Both the position numbers and the translations under genes were made by a program. The notes under the pieces are model-generated. The model had not been told where the DNA came from. It did no database searches and was given only the letters and a program-made list of their open reading frames with translations. From Kineococcus sp. NBC_00420 (GTDB lineage Bacteria > Actinomycetota > Actinomycetes > Actinomycetales > Kineococcaceae): a DNA stretch of 64,000 bases. Location of the stretch: assembly GCF_036021035.1 (NCBI RefSeq), contig NZ_CP107930.1:4462006-4526005 (forward strand), given 5' to 3'. This document shows positions 27,688-34,482 of this stretch, one piece after another; position 1 is the stretch's first letter; each line of letters starts with the position of its first letter.

Positions 27688-29252
27688 TGAGCGAAGGACC
27701 GCTCGACCCGTTCGAGAACGAGGACGAGGATCTCGACGACCTCATGGGCCCGCTCTCGGACGACGACGAGGGTGAGGAGGGGTTCGGCACCGACGGTCTC
27801 CGCCGCGGCCGGGTCCCGCAGGACCGTCGCCCGCCGTCCCGGGAACCCGGGGCGGCGGTCGCGGCCGCGAACCCCGGACCGCCGGTGGAGGACGACCCGC
27901 GCTTCGACGAGGTCGTGGCGCAGATCCTGTCCCGCAACCCCGAGCACCGGATCCACCCGACCCTGGAGCGCGTGCGCGAGGCGTGCGCGCTGCTGGGCGA
28001 TCCGCAGAACGCCTACCGCGTCGTCCACCTCGCCGGCACCAACGGCAAGACGTCGACGGCGCGGATGGTGGAACGCCTGGTCCGCGAGCACGACCTGCGC
28101 ACGGGCCGGTTCACCAGCCCGCACCTCGTCGACATCACCGAGCGGATCTCCGTCGACGGCGACCCCATCACCCACGCGGCGTTCGTGCGGGCCTGGGACG
28201 ACGTCGAAGCGGTCGTCTCGATCGTGGACGCGAAGGCGGCCGAACGCGACGAACCGCGGCTGAGCTTCTTCGAGGTCCTGACCCTCATGGCGTTCGCGGC
28301 CTTCGCGGACGCCCCCGTGGACGTCGCCGTCATCGAGACCGGGCTGGGCGGGACGTGGGACACCACGAACGTCGTGCAACCCGACGTCGCCGTCATCACC
28401 CCGGTGTCGATGGACCACGAGACGTGGCTCGGGTCGACGCTGGAGGAGATCGCGGGCCAGAAGGCCGGGATCGTCAAGCACGGCTCGATCGTCGTCCTCG
28501 GCAAGCAGGAGGAGGAGGCCGCGGCCGTGCTCATGGCCAGGGTCGCCGCGGAACGCGTGAACGTCGTGCGGGAGGGGATGGACTTCGGGATCGAGGAACG
28601 GACCCTGGCCCACGGCGGGCAGCTCGTGTCGTTGCGCACCCGCGGCGGTACCTACACCGACGTCTTCCTCCCGCTGCACGGGGTGCACCAGGCCGAGAAC
28701 GCCGTGACGGCGCTGAGCGCGGTCGAGGCCCTGCTGGCCATGCCGGGCGGGACCCTCATACCGGGTCTGGTCGAGGCCGCGTTCGCCGACGTCACCTCAC
28801 CGGGGCGGATGGAGGTGCTGCGGAACTCGCCGTTGATCCTCGCCGACGCCGCGCACAACCCGGCGGGTGCGCAGGCCCTGGCCGTCGGCATCGCCGAGGC
28901 CTTCACGCTGAGCCGCCTCGTCGGGGTCATCGCGATCATGGGGGACAAGGACGTCGAGGGAGTGCTCAGCGCGCTCGAACCCGTCCTGGCCGAGGTCGTC
29001 GTGACCCGGTCGAGCTCCCCCCGCGGGCTGGAACCCGCCGAACTCGGTGAGATCGCCGAGGACGTGTTCGGCGAGGACCGGGTCCACGTCGTGGAACGCC
29101 TGGACGAGGCGATCGCGACCGCCGTCGACCTGGCCGAGTCGGAGTCGGGCGCCGGCGGTGGCATGGGCGGTTCCGGTGCCGGGATCGTCGTCGCGGGTTC
29201 GGTCGTCCTCGTCGGGGACGCCCGCGCGCTGCTGGGGAGGAGGACGCAGTGA
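27687..29252 (+). CDS. folC: Folylpolyglutamate synthase / dihydrofolate synthase
   Basis: The enzyme joins dihydropteroate to glutamate and adds further glutamates to folates, using ATP. The Mur-ligase-type P-loop GTNGKTSTARMVERL is near residue 117, then FTSPHLVDITERI, the metal-site region ETGLGGTWDTTN, and SMDHETWLG. The C-terminal domain has ILADAAHNPAGAQAL. An acidic, disordered N-terminal extension of about 70 residues (rich in DE, then RP) is added to the usual core, giving 521 residues. The ATG overlaps the ileS stop (TGATG), so it also falls under T-box control if transcripts run through. Confidence 0.95.
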   Translation: MSEGPLDPFENEDEDLDDLMGPLSDDDEGEEGFGTDGLRRGRVPQDRRPPSREPGAAVAAANPGPPVEDDPRFDEVVAQILSRNPEHRIHPTLERVREACALLGDPQNAYRVVHLAGTNGKTSTARMVERLVREHDLRTGRFTSPHLVDITERISVDGDPITHAAFVRAWDDVEAVVSIVDAKAAERDEPRLSFFEVLTLMAFAAFADAPVDVAVIETGLGGTWDTTNVVQPDVAVITPVSMDHETWLGSTLEEIAGQKAGIVKHGSIVVLGKQEEEAAAVLMARVAAERVNVVREGMDFGIEERTLAHGGQLVSLRTRGGTYTDVFLPLHGVHQAENAVTALSAVEALLAMPGGTLIPGLVEAAFADVTSPGRMEVLRNSPLILADAAHNPAGAQALAVGIAEAFTLSRLVGVIAIMGDKDVEGVLSALEPVLAEVVVTRSSSPRGLEPAELGEIAEDVFGEDRVHVVERLDEAIATAVDLAESESGAGGGMGGSGAGIVVAGSVVLVGDARALLGRRTQ

Positions 29253-29614
29253 GACGGTCCACGAAGCGGATGTTCGCCGCCACGACGTTGATCTGCGAGG
29301 CGATGCTGGTGTTCTTCGCGACCCTCGTCGCGTTCGCCCTCGAACCGATCGGCCAGCGCCACACCAGCTACCTCGTCGTGGGCGGCGTCCTCATGCTGCT
29401 CTGCGTGCTGTGCGCGGGGATGCTCCGTTCCCGCGCCGGGTACGCGCTCGGCTGGGTCCTGCAGGCCGTGATGATCGCGGGCGGGTTCGTGGTGCCGATG
29501 ATGTTCGGCATCGGGGTCGCCTTCGCCGTCATCTGGTTCTTCGCGCTGCGCATCGGTGCTCGCGTCGACCGTGAGAAGGACGAGGTCGCCCGCCGCCTGG
29601 CGGACAACCCCTGA
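29249..29614 (+). CDS. DUF4233 membrane protein
   Basis: This small 121-residue protein with about four membrane helices matches the DUF4233 family found just after folC throughout Actinomycetota (for example Rv2446c in M. tuberculosis). The helices are around 9-30, 40-58, 65-90 and 92-102, and the tail is charged (RVDREKDEVARRLADNP). The start GTG 29249 overlaps the folC stop by 4 bp (GTGA). Its function is not established. The expected next gene, ndk, is not directly downstream here. Confidence 0.9.
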   Translation: MRRSTKRMFAATTLICEAMLVFFATLVAFALEPIGQRHTSYLVVGGVLMLLCVLCAGMLRSRAGYALGWVLQAVMIAGGFVVPMMFGIGVAFAVIWFFALRIGARVDREKDEVARRLADNP

Positions 29615-29620
29615 CCACCA

Positions 29621-29675
29621 CCCCTCCCGACCCGTGGTCCCGCGGGACCCCGGCGAGATCACAGATCGGGAGGGG
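29621..29675. terminator. Hairpin between DUF4233 gene and sugar porter
   Basis: Outer arms CCCCTCCCGA (29621-29630) and TCGGGAGGGG (29666-29675) are a perfect 10-bp stem; the inner part pairs further with mismatches and G-U pairs. It lies between convergent genes and resembles the hairpins at 5070 and 34432. Confidence 0.5.
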
Positions 29676-29685
29676 GAGGTCGGCG

Positions 29686-31137
29686 TCAGCGCGCGGTGGC
29701 GGCCTCGTCCATGTCCTCGAGTTCGCGACCCTTCGTCTCCTGCACGGCGCGGCGGACGAACACGAAGGACAGCAGGGCGATGACGGCGTAGAGGCCGTAG
29801 GCGTACTGCAGGCCGAGCTTCGCCAGCGACGGGAAACTGGTGGAGACGGCGAAGTTCGCCAGCCACTGCGCGGCCGCGGCGACGGCGAGGCCCGCGGCCC
29901 GGATCTTGTTGGGGAACATCTCCCCGAGCAGGACCCACACGACCGGACCCCACGTCGCGCCGAAGGAGATGACGTAGACGTTCGCGGCGACGATGCCGAC
30001 GATGCCCCAGTGGCCCGGCAGGCTCACGTCGTCCCCGCTGCCGACCGACTGCGAGAACGTGACGGCCATGACGGCCAGGGAGACGAACATCCCCGCCGAC
30101 CCGATGGTGAGCAGCGGTTTGCGCCCGATCTTGTCGACGGTCGCGATGGCGATGAACGTCACGACGACGTTGGTCACGGAGGTGATGACCGAGGTGGTGA
30201 GGGCCTGCGACTCCTCGAAGCCCACGGCCTTCCACAGCGTCGTGGAGTAGTAGAAGATCACGTTGATCCCGACGGCCTGCTGGAACACCGAGAGCAGGAT
30301 GCCGACCCAGACGATGGGCAGCAGACCGAACCGCGGCCCGCGCAGGTCCCGCAGGCTGGGGTCGTCCTCGCGCTTCATCGAGTTCTTGATCTCGGCGACC
30401 TTGCGCTGCAGGGCCTCCAGGCTGCGGTTGCCGAGGACCTCGCGCAGCACCTCGGTCGCCTTCTGCGTCTCGCCCTGGGCGATGAGGTAGCGCGGCGACT
30501 CCGGCACCTGCAGGGCCAGGAACGCCCAGACCGCGGACGGGATCACGCCGACGACGAACATCCAGCGCCAGGCCTCCCAGCCCAGCCACGTCGTCTGCGA
30601 CGCGTCACCGGCGGTGTTGGCGATGAAGGCGTCGGAGAGCAGGGCGGCGAAGATGCCGACGGTGATGGCCAGCTGCTGCAGGGACCCGAGGCGACCTCGG
30701 AGGTAGGCGGGGGCGACCTCGGCGATGTAGGTCGGGGCGATGACGGAGGCCACGCCGACGCCGAGACCACCGACGACGCGCCAGAGGATGAGGTCCCACA
30801 CCGCGAAGGCGAAGGCCGAGCCGACGGCCCCGACGGCGAAGAGGACCCCGCCGATGACCATCACGGACTTGCGGCCGAACCGGTCGGCGATGCGGCCCGC
30901 GAACCAGGCCCCGACGGCCGCACCGAGCAGGGCGCAGGAGACGGCGAAACCGGAGAGCCACCCGGACAGGGCGAACTTCTCGGTGACCGCGTCGACGGCC
31001 CCGTTGACGACGGAGGTGTCGAAACCGAAGAGGAAACCGCCGATGGCGGCCACGATCGAGATCAGCACGACCTTGGTGGTCGCGTGCTGCTGCTCCTCGC
31101 TGTCGCGGGCGGAACCGCTCGCGTCCTGCTGCGACAT
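29686..31137 (-). CDS. MFS sugar porter (sugar:proton symporter)
   Basis: The 483-residue protein is a 12-helix member of the sugar porter family, such as XylE, GlcP and AraE. Diagnostic motifs are GGFLFGFDTSVVNGA in helix 1, GRIADRFGRKS in loop 2-3, RVVGGLGVGVAS, PESPRYL after helix 6, QQAVGINVIFYYS in helix 7 and the GRKPLL loop, ending with the PETKGR-like VQETKGRELEDMDE. Uptake of a hexose, pentose or polyol such as inositol is likely; the exact sugar cannot be told. It converges on the DUF4233 gene and splits the usual folC-DUF4233-ndk group. Confidence 0.95.
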   Translation of the reverse strand: MSQQDASGSARDSEEQQHATTKVVLISIVAAIGGFLFGFDTSVVNGAVDAVTEKFALSGWLSGFAVSCALLGAAVGAWFAGRIADRFGRKSVMVIGGVLFAVGAVGSAFAFAVWDLILWRVVGGLGVGVASVIAPTYIAEVAPAYLRGRLGSLQQLAITVGIFAALLSDAFIANTAGDASQTTWLGWEAWRWMFVVGVIPSAVWAFLALQVPESPRYLIAQGETQKATEVLREVLGNRSLEALQRKVAEIKNSMKREDDPSLRDLRGPRFGLLPIVWVGILLSVFQQAVGINVIFYYSTTLWKAVGFEESQALTTSVITSVTNVVVTFIAIATVDKIGRKPLLTIGSAGMFVSLAVMAVTFSQSVGSGDDVSLPGHWGIVGIVAANVYVISFGATWGPVVWVLLGEMFPNKIRAAGLAVAAAAQWLANFAVSTSFPSLAKLGLQYAYGLYAVIALLSFVFVRRAVQETKGRELEDMDEAATAR

Positions 31138-31226
31138 GGGGGTCCTCTCAGGGTGCGCGTGGCGCCCCGGCCGGAGCCCGTCGTCGATCTTCCTGCCGCA
31201 CCTGCCTCACCGCACCCCGAGAGCGG

Positions 31227-31481
31227 TCAGGCGTCCTCGCCGCGGGCGGTCGCGAGGTCGTGCGCGGCGATGTCCACGTCCTCCTCCGCACGGCGGGCGG
31301 CGTCGATCAGCCCGGCCAGCGCGGACCCGTCGGGGATCCGGGCGGAGCGGCCGGCGTAGGCCTTGCCGAGCGACCTCGCCTCGGCGGCGAGCTCGGCCAT
31401 CACCGTCGCGGCCTCGTCGCGGGCGGCGCGCAGCGCCTCCTCCTGGGCGGTGGTGTCCTCACGGTCGTGACGCAGCGGCAC
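31227..31481 (-). CDS. Small helical hypothetical protein
   Basis: This is an 84-residue, Ala/Glu/Arg-rich protein (EEALRAARDEAATVMAELAAEARSLGKAYAGRS, then AGLIDAARRAEEDVDIAAHDLA) predicted to form two long helices, perhaps a coiled coil. I prefer GTG 31481, preceded by AAGGGA; ATG 31511 is an alternative. No family is recognised and there is no signal peptide or membrane segment. It is upstream of and codirectional with the sugar porter but separated from it by about 90 bp. Confidence 0.55.
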   Translation of the reverse strand: MPLRHDREDTTAQEEALRAARDEAATVMAELAAEARSLGKAYAGRSARIPDGSALAGLIDAARRAEEDVDIAAHDLATARGEDA

Positions 31482-31573
31482 AGCGGATCCCTTCCTCGCA
31501 ACGGGGCCCACATCCTGGCACCGTGTCCGATCCGTTCAAGACACCCCGCTCGGCGTGCAGCAGGTTCGTCGCC

Positions 31574-31981
31574 ATGAGCACACCGATCGTCGTCCCCCGG
31601 CTCGACCTCGTCGGCCTCGTCGTCGCCGACATGGCCCGCGCGCTGGCCTTCTACCGCCGGCTCGGTCTCGACCTGCCCGCGACGGCGGACGCCGAACCGC
31701 ACGTCGAGGTCACCCTGCCGGGTGGTCTGCGGTTGGCCTGGGACACCGAGGAGGTCCTGCGGTCCTTCGACCCCGGCTTCGAGCCCGCCCGGGGTGGGAA
31801 CCGCGGTGCCCTCGCCTTCGACTGCGCCAGCCCCGCGGGCGTCGACCAGGTGTTCGCGGACCTCACGGCCGCGGGGGCGCCGGCGCACCTGGCCCCCTTC
31901 GACGCGGTGTGGGGCCAGCGCTACGCCGTGGTCCTCGACCCCGACGGCGGCTCGGTCGACCTGTTCGCCGCCCTGGGCTGA
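31574..31981 (+). CDS. VOC-superfamily (glyoxalase/bleomycin-resistance-like) protein
   Basis: This 135-residue protein has the vicinal-oxygen-chelate fold as two beta-alpha-beta-beta-beta halves: VGLVVADMARALAFYRRLGLDLP in the first and FADLTAAGAPAHLAPFDAVWGQRYAVVLDPDGGSVDLFA in the second. The function could be metal-dependent isomerisation, dioxygenation or drug sequestration, and the sequence does not decide. The start is ATG 31574. Its 3' end overlaps the convergent AraC-type gene by 61 bp. Confidence 0.85.
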   Translation: MSTPIVVPRLDLVGLVVADMARALAFYRRLGLDLPATADAEPHVEVTLPGGLRLAWDTEEVLRSFDPGFEPARGGNRGALAFDCASPAGVDQVFADLTAAGAPAHLAPFDAVWGQRYAVVLDPDGGSVDLFAALG

Positions 31982-32655
31982 AACGACCGCGGCGAGGTCC
32001 CCGTGAAGGCCCGGACCTCGCGCGCGAGGTGCGCCTGGTCGGCGAACCCGGCCTCCTGCGCGACCCGGGACGCGCTGAGCCCCGAGCGCAACCCCGCCAC
32101 CGCGTGCTGCAGGCGCAGGACCCGCGCGAGCACCTGGGGCGGGTAGCCGAAGGCGGCGAGGCTGCGCCGGTGCAGCGTGCGCACCCCGAGGCCCAGCGCG
32201 TCGGCGACCTCGGCGACGCTGCCCCCGCCCGCCAGCAGCTGGACCGTCGCGACCGTGGCGGGGTCGCGCGGGGGAGCCTGCGCCGCGATCTCCTCCAGCG
32301 CCGCCCCCGCGTGGACGGCGCGCGCGACCCGCTCGACGAGGTCCCGTGCTCGCACGGGACCCCAGAGGTCGGCGAGGGGGACCCGCGCGTCGCGCAGCGC
32401 GTCGCCCGGCACGCCGAGGAACGACGGTGCGTGGCCGGGGGCGAAGCGCAGTCCCGTCCAGCGCACCGCCGGGTCCCCTTCCACCGTCTGGGCCCGGGTG
32501 TCCGGGCCGGCGACCAGCAGTTCGCCGTCGCCTCCCTCCGCCCGCCAGAGCAGGTCGATGCAGCCGTCGGGCAGCACGAGTCCGCTCGAACGGTCGGCGG
32601 CGCTGCTCGACCAGACCCGGGCGCCGGGGACCAGCGACGCACGTTCGCGGTACAC
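31921..32655 (-). CDS. AraC-family transcriptional regulator
   Basis: The C-terminal AraC-type double helix-turn-helix is clear (GSVAEVADALGLGVRTLHRRSLAAFGYPPQVLARVLRLQHAV, then SASRVAQEAGFADQAHLAREVRAFTGTSPRSF). The N-terminal half (YRERASLVPG, LVLPDGCIDLLWR) matches the DUF6597-like sensor domain often paired with it. The start is GTG 32655. The final 20 codons overlap the 3' end of the VOC gene on the other strand. The linked VOC gene is a plausible target, since AraC/VOC pairs with this sensor type occur in actinobacteria. Confidence 0.85.
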   Translation of the reverse strand: MYRERASLVPGARVWSSSAADRSSGLVLPDGCIDLLWRAEGGDGELLVAGPDTRAQTVEGDPAVRWTGLRFAPGHAPSFLGVPGDALRDARVPLADLWGPVRARDLVERVARAVHAGAALEEIAAQAPPRDPATVATVQLLAGGGSVAEVADALGLGVRTLHRRSLAAFGYPPQVLARVLRLQHAVAGLRSGLSASRVAQEAGFADQAHLAREVRAFTGTSPRSFQPRAANRSTEPPSGSRTTA

Positions 32656-32664
32656 GTCCTCAGT

Positions 32665-33429
32665 TCAGCGCAGACCACCGACCCGCGTCGAGCGCTCCGG
32701 GAGCCGGACCGGGCCACGTCGGCACGGCTTGGCGCGCAGTCGTGTCATCGCCGTCGTCATCGCCGTCGTCAGCACCTCCCGGACACCGGCCGCGGTGGCG
32801 CCGCGCTCGCCGGGGACGACCACGGGGACCTCGACCAGCCGGTACCCGCCCTGGTGGGCCCGGTGGGTGGTGTCGATGCGGAAGGAGGAGCCCCGCGAGG
32901 TGAGGGCGCTGATCCCGATGCCGAGCAGGACCTCGCGGCGGAACCCGCGGAACCCCGTGGTGACGTCGCGCACCGGGAGTCGCAGGACTGCGGCGAGGCA
33001 CGCGTTCCCCGCGCGTGACACCAGCGGACCCAGCCGGTGGTCGTCGGCCACGGCGAGGGTGGTGGGGGCGGCGAGGTGGCGGGAGCCGAGCACGAGGTCG
33101 GCGTCCTCCAGCGCGGCGAGCACCGCCGGGAGCCGCTCGGCGGGGTGGGCCAGGTCCATCGTCACGAGGACCTGGTAGCCGCGTTCGAGACCCCAGAGGA
33201 GTCCCTCCCGCTGGGGCGTGCCCACCCCCTTCCCGCGGCGCCGGTGCAGCAGGTGCACCTCGAGGTGGCTGCGGGCGAACTCCTCGACCAGGTCGGTGAC
33301 CGCGTGGTCGTCCTCCTCGAGCACCACGAGCACCTCGACGGGGGCCGCGGCCAGGACGCGCCGGAGCGACCCGATCACGGCGCTCCGCCCGTGAGCCGGG
33401 ACCACGACCAGGGTGGCCGGACAGTCCAC
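32665..33429 (-). CDS. GT2 glycosyltransferase, dolichol-phosphate-mannose-synthase-like, with degenerate donor motifs
   Basis: This soluble 254-residue protein aligns with polyprenol-phosphate glycosyltransferases in its second half: ADLVLGSRHLA, SRAGNACLAAVLRLPVRDVTTGFRGFRREVLLGIG, and FRIDTTHRAHQGGYRLVEVPVVVPGERGAT. In the first half the usual nucleotide-binding DDGS is replaced by LEEDDHAVTD, and the DADLSHP metal motif reads MDLAHPAE, having lost an AD pair. Activity is therefore uncertain. The start is GTG 33429 with weak AGGA. It is divergent from ndk by 57 bp. Confidence 0.8.
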   Translation of the reverse strand: MDCPATLVVVPAHGRSAVIGSLRRVLAAAPVEVLVVLEEDDHAVTDLVEEFARSHLEVHLLHRRRGKGVGTPQREGLLWGLERGYQVLVTMDLAHPAERLPAVLAALEDADLVLGSRHLAAPTTLAVADDHRLGPLVSRAGNACLAAVLRLPVRDVTTGFRGFRREVLLGIGISALTSRGSSFRIDTTHRAHQGGYRLVEVPVVVPGERGATAAGVREVLTTAMTTAMTRLRAKPCRRGPVRLPERSTRVGGLR

Positions 33430-33486
33430 GGTCCTGGTTCGGAGCCGTCGGCCGCCCGGATGGGTCGGTCCACTAGGGTCGTTGCC

Positions 33487-33921
33487 GTGGCGACTGAAAC
33501 GAACCTGCAGCGGACCCTCGTCCTCGTGAAGCCCGACGGCGTGCGGCGCAACCTCTCCGGGGAGGTGCTGCGGCGCATCGAGGCCAAGGGCTACACCCTG
33601 GTCGCCGTCGAACTGCGGACCGCGACCCCGGAACTCCTCGCCGGTCACTACGAGGAGCACCAGGGCAAGCCGTTCTACGAACCGCTCGTGGAGTTCATGC
33701 TCTCCGGCCCGGTGCTCGCCGCGGTCGTCGAGGGCCACCGCGTCATCGAGGGCTTCCGCTCGCTGGCCGGCACCACCGACCCGACGACCGCCGCGCCGGG
33801 CACCATCCGTGGCGACCTGGGCCGGGACTGGGGCCTGAAGGTCCAGCAGAACCTCGTCCACGGGTCCGACGCCCCGGAGTCCGCGGCCCGCGAGATCGGC
33901 CTCTGGTTCCCGAACCTCTGA
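33487..33921 (+). CDS. ndk: Nucleoside diphosphate kinase
   Basis: The enzyme equilibrates nucleoside di- and triphosphates through a phospho-histidine. His125 lies in NLVHGSDAPESAAREIGLWF, the active-site signature. The start is LQRTLVLVKPDGVRRNLSGEVLRRIE. Its length (144) is normal. The start is GTG 33487; a -10-like TAGGGT (33474-33479) ends seven bases before it, so a leaderless mRNA is possible. In most relatives ndk follows folC-DUF4233 directly; here about 3.9 kb of other genes lie between. Confidence 0.97.
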   Translation: MATETNLQRTLVLVKPDGVRRNLSGEVLRRIEAKGYTLVAVELRTATPELLAGHYEEHQGKPFYEPLVEFMLSGPVLAAVVEGHRVIEGFRSLAGTTDPTTAAPGTIRGDLGRDWGLKVQQNLVHGSDAPESAAREIGLWFPNL

Positions 33922-33943
33922 CACGGCGATGAGTTCTCGGGCA

Positions 33944-33988
33944 GTCTGAGGTCGAAGGATCGAGAAGGCCGGACAGACGGCCTCAGAC
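33944..33988 (+). terminator. Hairpin downstream of ndk
   Basis: GTCTGAGG (33944-33951) and CCTCAGAC (33981-33988) form a perfect 8-bp stem around a 29-base interior that can itself fold. It lies between ndk and the next same-strand gene, so it may terminate ndk or be part of the VOC leader. Confidence 0.35.
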
Positions 33989-34001
33989 CCCGGGAGCACT
34001 C

Positions 34002-34424
34002 ATGCGCATGGCCTTCCTCAACGTGCCGGTCGCGAGCAAGGAGGCCTCCAAGGCCTTCTTCTCCGCGCTCGGGTTCGCGCCGAACCCGCAGTTCGAGAGC
34101 GACGACACGGCCTGCATCGTGATCGAGGAGAACATCTTCGTCCTCGTCCACGAGCCCTCGCGCTGGAAGGACTTCCTGCACTCGGAGTCCGCCCCCGCAG
34201 GGACGACCGAGTACATGCTCGCGCTCTCGGCCGACTCCCGCCAGGAGTGCGACGACCTCGTGGCCAAGGCGCTGGCGAACGGCGGGTCCGTCTACGGCCC
34301 GGCCACGGACCTCGGCTTCATGTACGGCACCAGCTTCCGCGACCCCGACGGTCACGTCTGGGAGGTCAGCTGGATGGACCTCGCGGCGGCCGCCGAGGCC
34401 GGCAGCATCGGCGAACCCGCCTGA
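34002..34424 (+). CDS. VOC-superfamily protein (glyoxalase-like)
   Basis: This 140-residue protein starts RMAFLNVPVASKEASKAFFSALGF and ends YGTSFRDPDGHVWEVSWMDLAA, the pattern of the PhnB/YCII-type and lactoylglutathione lyase-like VOC proteins. It is not closely similar to the VOC protein at 31574. The function is unknown, and the class includes isomerases, antibiotic-binding proteins and dioxygenases. It starts at ATG 34002 with GGGAG upstream and converges on acs across a hairpin. Confidence 0.88.
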   Translation: MRMAFLNVPVASKEASKAFFSALGFAPNPQFESDDTACIVIEENIFVLVHEPSRWKDFLHSESAPAGTTEYMLALSADSRQECDDLVAKALANGGSVYGPATDLGFMYGTSFRDPDGHVWEVSWMDLAAAAEAGSIGEPA

Positions 34425-34431
34425 CCACCCG

Positions 34432-34478
34432 CCCGGTCCGCGATCTCGCGGGGAAGACCTGCACGATCGCGGACCGGG
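34432..34478. terminator. Hairpin between VOC gene and acs
   Basis: A perfect 14-bp stem, CCCGGTCCGCGATC (34432-34445) with GATCGCGGACCGGG (34465-34478), has a 19-base loop. It lies in the convergent gap and is the third member of a family of similar hairpins in this window. Confidence 0.6.
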
Positions 34479-34482
34479 AAGG

